The translations under genes were made by a program, and so were the position numbers. The notes beneath the pieces are model-generated. The model saw only the letters and a list, made by a program, of their open reading frames with translations. It had not been told where the DNA came from and did not search any database. From Psychrobacter sp. 1044 (GTDB lineage Bacteria; Pseudomonadota; Gammaproteobacteria; Pseudomonadales; Moraxellaceae), in contig NZ_CAJHAZ010000004.1 in the NCBI RefSeq assembly GCF_904846525.1, forward strand, positions 62,001 through 126,000: a stretch of DNA of 64,000 nt, written 5' to 3'. Shown one piece after another: positions 17,030-26,618 of this stretch (the first letter of the stretch is position 1; every line of letters begins with the position of its first letter).

Positions 17030-18121
17030 ATGGTTTATAAATATTTCATTTCTGTACAAAAGCGCTCCTTAATACCGAGTGCGTCTTGCTTATTGCTGAC
17101 AGTATTGCTCAGCAGTTGCACCATAAATTCAGGACTTCAGTCTGGAAAATTACCCGAGTCAGGGACATTCACTGCAGAAAACGGTCTACAATTCTATATT
17201 CAACCTTTGAGTTTGGCTAATCTACCACCTAAAGAAGCCGTCATCCTTGATCGAGATTTATATCATTTAGTAAAAACATCTGGGCGTGTCAGCTATGGCA
17301 TTGCTAAAGGGGATGTTCTCAATATTATCCTGACCAGTTATCCAGATATTAATGCCTCAACGTCTAGTCTGACCGTTGACCAGCAAGGGTTTATACAATT
17401 CCCCTTAATAGGGAGAGTCAAAGCCAGTGGTCTCAGTGTGCCGCAGTTCACTGCCACTTTGCAAAGCAAGCTCCAACGCTATCTCAAATACTCAGATCCT
17501 CAGGTCAAAATCATCAACTACCGTGGTAGTAAGTTTTTCGTGGATGGTGAGGTCAAGCAGTCTGGTGAGTTTGTTATCGCAGATGTGCCCATCTCAGTAT
17601 ATGGCGCTATTTCTATGGCGGGTGGTACGACTGATACGGGTGATTCAAACCATATCGTATTAAACCGTCAAGGCAAAAGTTACAAGCTCGGTATCCAATC
17701 ATTAAATCAAATGGGGCTGTCTGCCAATCAAATATACTTACAAGACGGCGATGCTATTCATGTCAATAGCCAAAGCCGCAATAAGGTCTATGTATTGGGA
17801 GAATTTGGCAAAATTGAGCCCGTTGCTATTCCTGAGCAAGGGCTGAGCCTAGCGCATGTACTAGGTGAGTCAAATGGGTTGAATTCTAATACGGCCAACG
17901 CCGCCAAAGTATATATCGTTCGGGATAATTCAAAGTATCAATATACCAATATTTATTATGTCGACATGCAGAGCATCACAAGCTTTGCCTTGGCCAGTCG
18001 TTTTGACATGCAAGCCAATGACATTCTTTATGTTGATCCAACTGGCTTGGCGCGCTGGAATCGTATTATTAGCGCCATACTGCCTTCAACATCAGCAATC
18101 AATGTGATTTCAGGGATATAG
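17030..18121 (+). CDS. wza: Polysaccharide export outer-membrane lipoprotein (Wza family)
   Basis: 363 aa. The N-terminus is a lipoprotein signal peptide with the lipobox LSSC (Cys30). A Poly_export domain begins near residue 80 (SYGIAKGDVLNIILTSYPDI, DQQGFIQFPLIGRVKASGLS), followed by SLBB-type repeats (FFVDGEVKQSGEF; KVYVLGEFGKIEP). Wza forms the octameric outer-membrane channel for group 1 capsule or exopolysaccharide and works with the Wzc co-polymerase. The C-terminal amphipathic helix that spans the outer membrane corresponds to LARWNRIISAILPSTSAINV. It is the first gene of a run that continues to about 34983, with wzb only 9 nt downstream. Confidence 0.93.
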   Translation: MVYKYFISVQKRSLIPSASCLLLTVLLSSCTINSGLQSGKLPESGTFTAENGLQFYIQPLSLANLPPKEAVILDRDLYHLVKTSGRVSYGIAKGDVLNIILTSYPDINASTSSLTVDQQGFIQFPLIGRVKASGLSVPQFTATLQSKLQRYLKYSDPQVKIINYRGSKFFVDGEVKQSGEFVIADVPISVYGAISMAGGTTDTGDSNHIVLNRQGKSYKLGIQSLNQMGLSANQIYLQDGDAIHVNSQSRNKVYVLGEFGKIEPVAIPEQGLSLAHVLGESNGLNSNTANAAKVYIVRDNSKYQYTNIYYVDMQSITSFALASRFDMQANDILYVDPTGLARWNRIISAILPSTSAINVISGI

Positions 18122-18130
18122 GAGTCAGTC

Positions 18131-18607
18131 ATGGGAGCGTTTGATCAGGTCTTGGTCGTTTGTGTTGGCAATATATGCCGCAGCCCGATGGCCGCTGCCA
18201 TATTAACGGCATATTACCCAGAAAAGCACATTGACTCTGCTGGTTTGTCAGCGCTCGTAGGTCACGCAGCTGATGCCAAAGCGGTTGCATTGATGGCCAC
18301 TCATAATATAGACATCAGTGCTCATATCGCCAAGCAAATTGATGAAGCATTAGTCAGTCAGTCAGATTTAATTTTGACGATGACAACCAGCCAAACCAAA
18401 TGGATTGAAAATCAGTGGCCGCACTGTCGCGGAAAAACCTTTCGAATAGGGCATTGGCTTGATAAAGATATTGCTGACCCTTATCAGCAGGATGACTCAG
18501 CATTTGAGAAGAGTAGACAAGATATTATCGCTAGTCTTGAACAATGGACTGACAAGATTAGCGACGCGCCATCGATTAGAGCGTTGAAGTTCAGCGAATG
18601 CTATTAA
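18131..18607 (+). CDS. wzb: Low-molecular-weight protein-tyrosine phosphatase (Wzb family)
   Basis: 158 aa. The P-loop CVGNICRSPMAAAIL lies near the N-terminus (the CX5R motif with the nucleophilic Cys), and the general acid is in DIADPYQQD, the DPY motif of the family. It dephosphorylates the tyrosine cluster of Wzc, cycling the kinase during polysaccharide export. It sits directly between wza and wzc, the standard order. The C-terminus is slightly extended compared with the usual ~145 residues. Confidence 0.93.
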   Translation: MGAFDQVLVVCVGNICRSPMAAAILTAYYPEKHIDSAGLSALVGHAADAKAVALMATHNIDISAHIAKQIDEALVSQSDLILTMTTSQTKWIENQWPHCRGKTFRIGHWLDKDIADPYQQDDSAFEKSRQDIIASLEQWTDKISDAPSIRALKFSECY

Positions 18608-18638
18608 ACGATCAACATTGAGCGATGAGTATATGGTT

Positions 18639-20900
18639 ATGAATAATATGGATTCAAAAGACCTATCAACGTCTACGGGCGAAAAAAACAATGACGACAT
18701 CGATTTAATGGCGCTGGTTTTAGTATTGTTACGCGGTTGGAAAATCATTGCTCTCATGGCGATATTGGGGCTTTTACTAGGGCTTTTGTATACCCGCTAT
18801 GTGAATCCCATCTATAAATCAGATGCGCTGATACAGATTGAAGAAAATACTCAAGGAATAGAGGCACTTGGCGCGAGTATCTCAGATTTGGTCGGTGCAG
18901 AAGTCAGCAAAGCGGAGACAGAAGCAGAGCTGATACGATCACGTATGATATTGGAGCCAGTGGTTGAGCTATTGCACCTGCGCATTAAACTAACAGATCC
19001 CAATATTGGTCATCTTGATAGAATAAAAAGCAATCGTACTTACACGCAATTAAACACACCGGATGATGTGTCACTTGATACCGAAAATGGCATAGTGAAA
19101 GTCCGCCAATTTGATGTATCACCAGCGTACTTAAACCAACCTTTCACACTAACAAAATCTGCTACAGGGTTTGTTTTGAGCAATGGGTTTGATGAATTCA
19201 AAGGTCAGCTTGGTCAGGCGCATCAGTTCAAAGGGTTGGACGGTCAGATTAATATCACTGTCACAGAGTTACCTGCTGATGGTTACCCAATTAATATTAG
19301 TAAGCAGACGATAAAGGCTGCGACTGACGCTATCAACGGCGCCTTATCCGTTGAAGAAAAAGGTCAAAAAACGGGGATCATTCAGCTGTCGATGACGGGT
19401 CCCAACCAAGAGCAAATCACGACTATACTCAATCAGATCGTCCGATCTTACGTCGATCAAAATCAATCTCGCGGTTCTGAAGAAACGACTAAAACACTTG
19501 CCTTTATGGAAACGCAGATCCCTCTATTAAAAGAAAAATTAGAGACTTCTGAGGCACTGTTTAATGACTTTCGTAAAAAATATGGCACGATTGATGTGGG
19601 TAAAGAAGCCGAGTTGTTATTGAATGAGAAGTCCCGCATCGATGAGCAGCTCAATGAGCTTAAACTCAAAAAAGCAGACCTAACCACTTATTATACCGAA
19701 GAACATCCACTGGTCATCCAAATTAATGAACAGCTCAAAGTGCTCAATAATAGAACAAGAGAGATAGATAATACCATTGCAGGTCTACCTGAAATACAGC
19801 GAGAGTTTCTAAAGCTATCAGAAGATACGGCAATCAATCGAGAAATCTATCTGACGCTGCTCAAAAATTATGAGCAACTTAAAATCGTCAAGGCTGGTCA
19901 AATCGGCTATGCCCGTATTATCGATTCACCGACCAGTACCTTTAATGCCATTGCACCAAATAAACTACAAATCCTGATGCTGACCACATTGATAGGCATG
20001 ATGTTTGGGGTGATGCTGGTGCTCTTGAAGAACCTTGTTAGAAATGTCGTAAAAGATCCAGAGCATTTAGAGGTCACAACGGGCATCCCTGTCATTGCAA
20101 CGATTCCACGCTCACCCTTACTGTCGAGGTTGAGTAAAAAGAAGAATACCACCCCTCGCATTCTCGCTCATGTTGATCACAGTAGTTTGAGTTATGAGGC
20201 GATCAAAAGTTTAAGAACCAATTTGATGTTTGGTATGCCAATGGGGACAGCGATCGGGCAGCCCGCGCAAGTCATATTGATTACTGGGGAGAGCCCTGGT
20301 GTGGGCAAGTCGTTTATCGCTGCCAATTTATCAGAGGTATTTGCCCAGCTCAACAAAAAAGTCTTGGTCATCGATGGTGACATGCGCTTAGGTGAGCTGC
20401 ATAAAATGTTTAATATGAGCCAACATGATGGTCTTGCCGATTATTTGTTGCAGGATAAAAAGCATTTTTCTCCGATTGATGGTACTCAATCAGATAGTGA
20501 GGTTCCTAGCTTAGGGGTCGAAAGCTTTATTCATCCCACTGGTATGGAGTTGATTGATTTCATACCGCGCGGACGGCAGCCGCATAATCCTACCTCTTTA
20601 TTGATGGGCGAAAAATTCAATCATTTGATGGCAGAATTAAAGACTCAATACGATTATATTGTCATCGACTCACCCCCGATATTGGCGGCGTCAGATGCTA
20701 TGGTACTTGCGCAACATGCAGACAAAGTACTCATCGTTACGAAGTTTAATCATTCAATAGAGGGGCAACTGGTTTATGCGATCAAGCAAATGAATAAAGC
20801 CAATGTACAAGTAGATGGCATTATTCTCAATGATGTACAGCAGGGTCTTATGGATAAATATAGCTACCATTATCATTATGCCTATGGAGATAACCGCTAG
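18639..20900 (+). CDS. wzc: Polysaccharide co-polymerase and tyrosine autokinase (Wzc family)
   Basis: About 753 aa from the ATG at 18639, chosen for a GATGAG nine bases upstream; ATG 18633 and TTG 18618 are alternatives. Order: N-terminal Wzz domain with a membrane helix (IIALMAILGLLLGLLYTRY), a long periplasmic coiled-coil part, a second membrane helix (LQILMLTTLIGMMFGVMLVLL), then the BY-kinase domain. The kinase has Walker A GESPGVGKS, Walker A' VLVIDGDMR and Walker B YIVIDSPP. The tail YSYHYHYAYGDNR is the Tyr cluster that is autophosphorylated. It controls chain length and assembles with Wza. Confidence 0.93.
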   Translation: MNNMDSKDLSTSTGEKNNDDIDLMALVLVLLRGWKIIALMAILGLLLGLLYTRYVNPIYKSDALIQIEENTQGIEALGASISDLVGAEVSKAETEAELIRSRMILEPVVELLHLRIKLTDPNIGHLDRIKSNRTYTQLNTPDDVSLDTENGIVKVRQFDVSPAYLNQPFTLTKSATGFVLSNGFDEFKGQLGQAHQFKGLDGQINITVTELPADGYPINISKQTIKAATDAINGALSVEEKGQKTGIIQLSMTGPNQEQITTILNQIVRSYVDQNQSRGSEETTKTLAFMETQIPLLKEKLETSEALFNDFRKKYGTIDVGKEAELLLNEKSRIDEQLNELKLKKADLTTYYTEEHPLVIQINEQLKVLNNRTREIDNTIAGLPEIQREFLKLSEDTAINREIYLTLLKNYEQLKIVKAGQIGYARIIDSPTSTFNAIAPNKLQILMLTTLIGMMFGVMLVLLKNLVRNVVKDPEHLEVTTGIPVIATIPRSPLLSRLSKKKNTTPRILAHVDHSSLSYEAIKSLRTNLMFGMPMGTAIGQPAQVILITGESPGVGKSFIAANLSEVFAQLNKKVLVIDGDMRLGELHKMFNMSQHDGLADYLLQDKKHFSPIDGTQSDSEVPSLGVESFIHPTGMELIDFIPRGRQPHNPTSLLMGEKFNHLMAELKTQYDYIVIDSPPILAASDAMVLAQHADKVLIVTKFNHSIEGQLVYAIKQMNKANVQVDGIILNDVQQGLMDKYSYHYHYAYGDNR

Positions 20901-20949
20901 TTTGCGTGGTTGTCGCTCATAAGCAAACCAACTTAATTGGGTGGATATT

Positions 20950-22953
20950 ATGTTTATAAAAACAGAGTCAAACAATGCTTATCAATCGTCCAGTGGTTTT
21001 AATCAATGGTCGAAGCGTGTGGCTCTGTATTTATTGTCATTACCACGCCTGACTAAAAGCACCCTCTTATTTAGTATAGATTTTGCCATGTCGATCTTTT
21101 GCCTATTATTGGCATTAATGCTACGACAAGGCTATGTGGCCTCTCATATCAGTCTTGCAGCATTGGTCTTTTATGCATTCGTGCCGGTTGCTAGCTTATA
21201 TCTTATTGGTTTTTATCGCAGCGCCTCTCGAGGGTTTTTTGATGCAGTGATGGGTCGTGTGCTGCAACTGTTTTTTTTACTTATTATTGTTTATCAAGTC
21301 ATCATTTATTTGAGTCCATCAGCGACGATACCGCGCTCAGCCCCCGTTATATTTTTATTTTTATTTTTTATTTGGCTGTGGAATAGTAGGCTCATGATCC
21401 GCGCGTTACTGAAACGTCTACAGGGTACAGGTCAAAGCCGTCGTCCAGATGTCTGTTGTGACAACGTGATTATCTATGGTGCAGGAGAAGCTGGTCGAGA
21501 GTTGCTAGAAAGTTTGAGGCATTCTTATCAGTACAATGTGGTGGCATATATCGATGATGATCCGCAGCTTACTGGGGCTTATTTACATGGCAAACAAATA
21601 TATGCGGCTCACGCGCTTCCGTGGTTGATAGAAAAACTCAATGTGGCGCAGGTGATTTTAGCCATGCCCTCTATGAGCCGTGCTCGTAAAAAACAGATTA
21701 TGGACAGTCTGTCAGGTATCTCCGTTAAGATAAAAGACTTGCCAAGCTTACGTGAGCTTGCTGATGAGATAGTAACCGTCAGTCATATACGACCCGTTGA
21801 CATACTAGATGTGCTCGAACGAGAAACGGTCGAACCTGTTGCGGAGTTGCTACAAAAAAACATCACGGGCAAAAACGTTCTCGTTACCGGGGCAGGTGGT
21901 TCAATAGGTAGTGAGCTTTGTCGGCAAATCATCAAAAATAAACCTAAATGCTTAGTGCTATATGAACAGTCTGAGTATGCTTTATACACCATAGATCAAG
22001 AACTTGGTAATCTAAAAACAGCGAATGCTGATTATCAAAATATTGAGATTGTTAGCATTATCGGCAGTGTCAGTAACGAAAAAAAATTAATCAATATATT
22101 CGAAAAAAACCATATAAAAACGATTTATCACGCTGCAGCCTATAAGCATGTGCCTATTGTTGAGTCCAATCCCTTTGAGGGCACCATCAATAATACCAAA
22201 GGCACCTACCATTGTGCCCGTGCTGCGATACAGGCTCGCGTTGAGACTTTTGTGCTGATTTCTACTGACAAAGCTGTGCGACCTACCAATGTCATGGGGG
22301 CGTCCAAACGCTTGGCTGAGCTGGTCTGCCAAGGATTGAGCCAAAGTAATAGTCAGACTTGTTTTAGCATGGTGCGTTTTGGCAATGTTTTAGGGTCATC
22401 AGGCTCTGTGGTGCCGTTATTTACCAAACAGATTGAGCAAGGCGGTCCGATCACCATCACCCATCCAGACATCACGCGCTATTTTATGACGATTCCAGAA
22501 GCGGCCAGTTTGGTTATTCAGGCAGGTGCGATGGCATTCGGTGGTGAAGTGTTTGTGCTTGATATGGGCGCGCCCGTCAAAATTGTTGATCTGGCAAAAC
22601 GTATGATTCGTTTGACAGGTTGTGAGCTAAAAGATGATAGCAATCCCAATGGCGATATCGAAATCGTATTTACTGGCTTGAGACCGGGTGAAAAGCTCTA
22701 CGAGGAGTTAATCATTGGTGAAGACAATATCGAACCTACTTTTCATCCATTGATTATGCAAGCAATGGAGCACAGCTTTCCTTTACAAGATATCGAAAAT
22801 ATTTTATTTGAATTTGCAGAAAAAGCAAAGCAGCAGGATGTGGTCTGGCTGAAAACACAGTTTAAGTTTTTTGTCGAAGGTTACCGAGAAGGATCTGATA
22901 AAGATGTCGAGGTAGAGAAAGTAGATACCACACTGACCAATGAAATGGGTTAA
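20950..22953 (+). CDS. Nucleotide-sugar 4,6-dehydratase, membrane type (WbpM/PglF/CapD family)
   Basis: About 667 aa from ATG 20950 (GGGTGGA upstream; a GTG at 20941 is less likely). Four N-terminal membrane helices precede a Rossmann-like domain (IIYGAGEAGRELLESLRHS) and a second NAD-binding dehydratase domain (VLVTGAGGSIGSELCRQI). The active-site block STDKAVRPTNVMGASKRLAE has Met in place of the usual Tyr, giving the Ser-Met-Lys arrangement known from WbpM. These enzymes convert UDP-GlcNAc to the 4-keto-6-deoxy sugar. The aminotransferase at 33784 and the initiating transferase at 33162 would use that product to make and load a 4-amino-2,4,6-trideoxy sugar. Confidence 0.92.
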   Translation: MFIKTESNNAYQSSSGFNQWSKRVALYLLSLPRLTKSTLLFSIDFAMSIFCLLLALMLRQGYVASHISLAALVFYAFVPVASLYLIGFYRSASRGFFDAVMGRVLQLFFLLIIVYQVIIYLSPSATIPRSAPVIFLFLFFIWLWNSRLMIRALLKRLQGTGQSRRPDVCCDNVIIYGAGEAGRELLESLRHSYQYNVVAYIDDDPQLTGAYLHGKQIYAAHALPWLIEKLNVAQVILAMPSMSRARKKQIMDSLSGISVKIKDLPSLRELADEIVTVSHIRPVDILDVLERETVEPVAELLQKNITGKNVLVTGAGGSIGSELCRQIIKNKPKCLVLYEQSEYALYTIDQELGNLKTANADYQNIEIVSIIGSVSNEKKLINIFEKNHIKTIYHAAAYKHVPIVESNPFEGTINNTKGTYHCARAAIQARVETFVLISTDKAVRPTNVMGASKRLAELVCQGLSQSNSQTCFSMVRFGNVLGSSGSVVPLFTKQIEQGGPITITHPDITRYFMTIPEAASLVIQAGAMAFGGEVFVLDMGAPVKIVDLAKRMIRLTGCELKDDSNPNGDIEIVFTGLRPGEKLYEELIIGEDNIEPTFHPLIMQAMEHSFPLQDIENILFEFAEKAKQQDVVWLKTQFKFFVEGYREGSDKDVEVEKVDTTLTNEMG

Positions 22954-23019
22954 TAGAGAGAGGCGCGCTGTCATAAATTCCTTATAAGTTCTGTGAGGTA
23001 CTAAATTGGACAATATGTC

Positions 23020-24336
23020 ATGAGCTCTGGAGTATTTTCATCGATACAGAGCACAATAAACAGGTTGAAAACCAGTCATTTTGTGCGAGATGTGGTCATG
23101 GTTGGTGGCGGTATTGCTGCTGGGCAGGCCATCGCCATGATTTTTATGCCATTTCTCACAAGACTATACAGACCTGAGGATTTCGGTATTGCTGCTGCCT
23201 TTACTGCTATCGTCAGCATTATTACGCCGATTGCCACTATGGGCTATGCAAATGCAATCGTGATGCCAGACAGTGACGAGGATGCTGCGGCAATTGCTCG
23301 ATTGTCTATATTACTTAGTCTGGTGATAGCCGTTTTCTCATTCATTGTTGTTTATGTCGGCAAGTTTCATTTGGCAAGTTGGATGGGTATGGAAAGCACG
23401 CCAAACATGCTATATCTCATACCATTAACGCTATTAGTCGGTGCTTTTCTTTCTGTCGCTGATCAGTCTGCTATTAGAGTGGGCTTATTTAAAGCGAAAG
23501 CTCGGGCTTATGTGGAAAGCAAGTTTTTAACAGATAGCAGTAAGCTGATAGGCGGTATGATAGCACCTTCAGGGATGTTACTTATTTTATTGACGATAGC
23601 AGGGCAGCTCACAAACTTTATCATGCAGATGCTTCGTGTACCTAGAGTAGGTGTATTAAATGTCCGTCATTGGTTTGGTACTAAGGGTGTTCGACATGCC
23701 GCCATATCACAGCGTGATTTTGCGATATATCGTATGCCACAAAGTATCCTGAATGCGGCTTCAGTGGGGTTGCCAACTATCTTGTTAGCGTCATTATTTA
23801 GTGCCTCTTCTGCAGGGCAGTATTCGTTGGCTGTTCTTGTGCTTGGTGCACCCGCGATGCTGTTAGGTCAGGCGGTTGGAGAGGTTTTCTATCCTAAAAT
23901 TACGCGTGCCATCAGAGCAAATTCACCTGAGGCTTATCAATTTTTATTAAAAGTGACGTTGGTTTTATTGGTGGTAGGTATTGTGCCATTCGGTACAGTG
24001 TTCGTTTTTGGCGATTATCTTTTTTCTTTAGTGTTCGGTGCAGAATGGGCATTAGCAGGTAGTTATTCGCAGTGGCTGTCTATTTGGCTTTTGACCAGCT
24101 TAGTGTCTGGTGCAAGCACTGCGGCATTGCCAGCATTACGTTTACAGCGATTCCTTTTGATTCGAGAAGTGTTTGCAGTGGTATTTCGTGCTGCAGCGCT
24201 GTATGTAGGTTTTTACGTTTTTGAGTCAGATATGATAGCCATTGCCCTTTTCTCATTTGTTGGGGTTTTGCTCAGTTTATCTATCATTTATGTCGCTTTT
24301 CGGCGTCTTGTTCATATCGATGAAGTGGAGCGGTAG
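23020..24336 (+). CDS. Oligosaccharide flippase, Wzx-like (MATE/MOP superfamily)
   Basis: 438 aa with about twelve hydrophobic segments. The start FVRDVVMVGGGIAAGQAIAMIFMPFLTRLYRPEDFG is characteristic of polysaccharide exporters (the PSE group, with RLYxPEDFG). It would flip the undecaprenyl-linked repeat unit across the inner membrane for polymerisation by the EpsG-like protein at 30036. Wzx proteins are defined by topology and context, so the assignment rests on the N-terminal motif and the locus. GGAC lies eight bases before the ATG. Confidence 0.88.
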   Translation: MSSGVFSSIQSTINRLKTSHFVRDVVMVGGGIAAGQAIAMIFMPFLTRLYRPEDFGIAAAFTAIVSIITPIATMGYANAIVMPDSDEDAAAIARLSILLSLVIAVFSFIVVYVGKFHLASWMGMESTPNMLYLIPLTLLVGAFLSVADQSAIRVGLFKAKARAYVESKFLTDSSKLIGGMIAPSGMLLILLTIAGQLTNFIMQMLRVPRVGVLNVRHWFGTKGVRHAAISQRDFAIYRMPQSILNAASVGLPTILLASLFSASSAGQYSLAVLVLGAPAMLLGQAVGEVFYPKITRAIRANSPEAYQFLLKVTLVLLVVGIVPFGTVFVFGDYLFSLVFGAEWALAGSYSQWLSIWLLTSLVSGASTAALPALRLQRFLLIREVFAVVFRAAALYVGFYVFESDMIAIALFSFVGVLLSLSIIYVAFRRLVHIDEVER

Positions 24337-24405
24337 GTACGTTTTTTGACTGCTTTGAATGTCACAAAGGATATGTATGAGAAGTCTCAACTTGAGAGGC
24401 TCACT

Positions 24406-25422
24406 ATGATTTCAGTTATTATCGCTGCATTTAATGCCGCTGCTACTATTGATCGTTGTATTAATAGTATTGACGTTGCGAAAAAGAGTCACGACATTGA
24501 GCTGATAGTCATTGACGATGGTTCTAAAGATAATACTGCTAGCCTATTGCATAGCTGGTCAAATGCTAGGACATGGATTATGGTGAAATATCAAAAAAAT
24601 GCAGGCGTGGCAGAGGCTCGTAATACTGGGCTCGATATCGCAACCGGCAATTACATCGTTTTTATAGACGCGGATGACACCATTGATGATTGGTATTTTG
24701 ATTTTGTCTTTGATCAAGCTGTTGATCGAGATGTTGAGATGTTGGCATTTGGTCATAAACGCATGATGCTGGATGGCTCTGTTATTGAGCGTCCTAATAG
24801 TGCGGCAGAATACTCACGGCAAGATATCGAGATGCTACAACTGAGAGTGACAGAGAATAGACATATATATTGGTACGCCTGCACCAAGGTGTATAGCAAA
24901 AACTTAATCGCAGAGCTGCGTTTCGATAGCGACGTCAAATTTGGTGAGGATGGTATTTTTAATATCGCATGTCTAAGCAAAGCGAATCGTTTATCGGTGC
25001 TGCCAGACTGTCCATACAACTACTATGAAAATGCGACCTCTATAACAAGCTCACAATATAAATCAGGGCTTTTGGAATCCATTGAAGCGGACTATACAGC
25101 CAGAGTCAAGATACATGATTGGTCGATCAGTGCTACTGAAAAGCAAGTGCTATTATCGGACTTTGCTCGTAGTTATGTCGAGCATATGCTGCCATATTTA
25201 CTTAATAATTTGGCGCATATCGATATGAAAAAGCGTCGTGCAGAGCTGGTTAAAATACGCCAGTCTTTTGTTTATCAGAACTGTTTGCCGCATTATTATC
25301 AACGATATCCTGCACGTGGCATTCGTGTATTGATTTTATGTTTTTCACGGCGTTGGTATGTTATGACGCTGGTTTTTCTTCAACTGTCTTGGTCTAAAGC
25401 AAAGGTGAAAAAATATGCTTAA
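24406..25422 (+). CDS. Glycosyltransferase family 2
   Basis: About 338 aa. The ATG at 24406 begins directly with the GT-A fold (MISVIIAAFNAAATIDRCI) and has GAGAGG six bases upstream; a longer frame starting with TTG at 24346 is possible. IVIDDGSKDNT and IDADDTIDDWYF hold the nucleotide-sugar and metal-binding DDG and DxD residues. A block near KFGEDGIFNIACL probably contains the catalytic acid (ED). Inverting transfer of one sugar to the lipid-linked repeat unit is expected; donor and acceptor are unknown. Its 3' end overlaps the PP-loop gene by 8 nt. Confidence 0.88.
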   Translation: MISVIIAAFNAAATIDRCINSIDVAKKSHDIELIVIDDGSKDNTASLLHSWSNARTWIMVKYQKNAGVAEARNTGLDIATGNYIVFIDADDTIDDWYFDFVFDQAVDRDVEMLAFGHKRMMLDGSVIERPNSAAEYSRQDIEMLQLRVTENRHIYWYACTKVYSKNLIAELRFDSDVKFGEDGIFNIACLSKANRLSVLPDCPYNYYENATSITSSQYKSGLLESIEADYTARVKIHDWSISATEKQVLLSDFARSYVEHMLPYLLNNLAHIDMKKRRAELVKIRQSFVYQNCLPHYYQRYPARGIRVLILCFSRRWYVMTLVFLQLSWSKAKVKKYA

Positions 25423-26605
25423 TATTGATTTGTTGCCTCAGCCTTTACGCAGTGATGAAAAGGGTCAAAAGCGCTGTTGTTTACTGCAACAGACAACAGC
25501 TAGCGGGCAAATGACTGAGAAGGCATTGTGGTTTTTATATCCAGCGAACTTGCCAATGCCAGAAGACGATGATTGTGATGCTTATTTACTGGCCACATTG
25601 TTGCCCGCGATGCAGATGCGAGCAGCCATTCATGTGCATGGTAGCGTGTCGCATGAGCTATTAGCCAACCTGACAGAGCTACAGTATGTTTGGAATAAGT
25701 GGTTGCCAGAGCGTTATTTTTTGATTGATATACAAGTTGATCGTATTAGAGAGAGCGACGTACAAGTAGATGGTGCGATTGCTGCATTTTCTGGTGGCGT
25801 TGATGCTCAGTTTACCGCTTATCGTCATGCGACAGGCAGAGCAGGATACGCCACACGAAATATTAAAGCAGGGGTTTTTGTGCATGGCTTTGATATACCT
25901 TTAGAGGATACAAAAGGCTTTGCCAGTGCAGCAAAAACAGCGGCAAACACACTCGCAGATATCAATATTGAGCTATTGCCAGTTGAGACAAATATTCGCA
26001 CGCTTTGGTCTATCAACTGGGAAGACTATCATGCTGCTGCTATCGCTTCGGTCTTATGTGGCTTAAAACGATATGCAGGCATTGGACTCATTGGTAGTGG
26101 TGATTCTTATGATGTATTAATTAGTCCTTGGGGCTCACACCCAATCACTGACCCGCTGCTAAGTTCTGGCGACTTTAGACTCATTCATGATGGTGCAGGC
26201 TTTAGTCGGTCAGAGAAGCTTCAAGCACTTGCAGAATGGCCATTGGGTATAGAGAATTTACGTGTCTGTTGGGCTGGAGATAAGCATGATAGCAACTGCG
26301 GTCGCTGTGAAAAATGTGTTAGGACGCGTCTCAATTTTTTGGTTGCAGGTATAGATAACCCTCAATGTTTTAGCGAGCCCATGGACTCATCACTTTTTAA
26401 ATCAATGGCTATAAAGGGCAGGGCTGTCAGCATAGATTGGAAGTTAATTCGTCATGAGATGATTAAAACGGGTAGAGGTCTTGAATGGCTGCCATACATT
26501 GAAAAAGCACTCAAACGTAAACCACCCCCTAACTTGAATAGATTGTTTCCTGTTGGCTCAAGGCGTCGTATGTGGGTGAAGAAGCTGTTAATGAGAAACA
26601 AATAA
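25415..26605 (+). CDS. PP-loop ATPase-like protein with a QueC-like zinc site, in the polysaccharide locus
   Basis: 396 aa. Residues 124-134 (AAFSGGVDAQF) form a PP-loop of the N-type ATP pyrophosphatase family; the usual SGGxDS ends in Ala131 here. A C-terminal cluster CWAGDKHDSNCGRCEKCVR (Cys285, 295, 298, 301) has the spacing of the zinc site in QueC-type enzymes. Between them lie GSGDSYDVLISPWGSHP and RSEKLQAL. Enzymes of this superfamily adenylate a carboxylate or carbonyl and then amidate it or replace oxygen. Possible roles are amidation of a uronic acid or another tailoring step; it is not WbpG-like, as no HisH/HisF partner genes are present. It overlaps the preceding GT2 gene, so it belongs to the locus. 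Confidence 0.75.
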   Translation: MLNIDLLPQPLRSDEKGQKRCCLLQQTTASGQMTEKALWFLYPANLPMPEDDDCDAYLLATLLPAMQMRAAIHVHGSVSHELLANLTELQYVWNKWLPERYFLIDIQVDRIRESDVQVDGAIAAFSGGVDAQFTAYRHATGRAGYATRNIKAGVFVHGFDIPLEDTKGFASAAKTAANTLADINIELLPVETNIRTLWSINWEDYHAAAIASVLCGLKRYAGIGLIGSGDSYDVLISPWGSHPITDPLLSSGDFRLIHDGAGFSRSEKLQALAEWPLGIENLRVCWAGDKHDSNCGRCEKCVRTRLNFLVAGIDNPQCFSEPMDSSLFKSMAIKGRAVSIDWKLIRHEMIKTGRGLEWLPYIEKALKRKPPPNLNRLFPVGSRRRMWVKKLLMRNK

Positions 26606-26618
26606 GGGAGCATTAAAA

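Noticed and set aside
25741-26605. WbpG-type N-acetyl sugar amidotransferase
   Set aside because: No HisH/HisF-like partners, and the overall arrangement is closer to QueC-type zinc PP-loop proteins.
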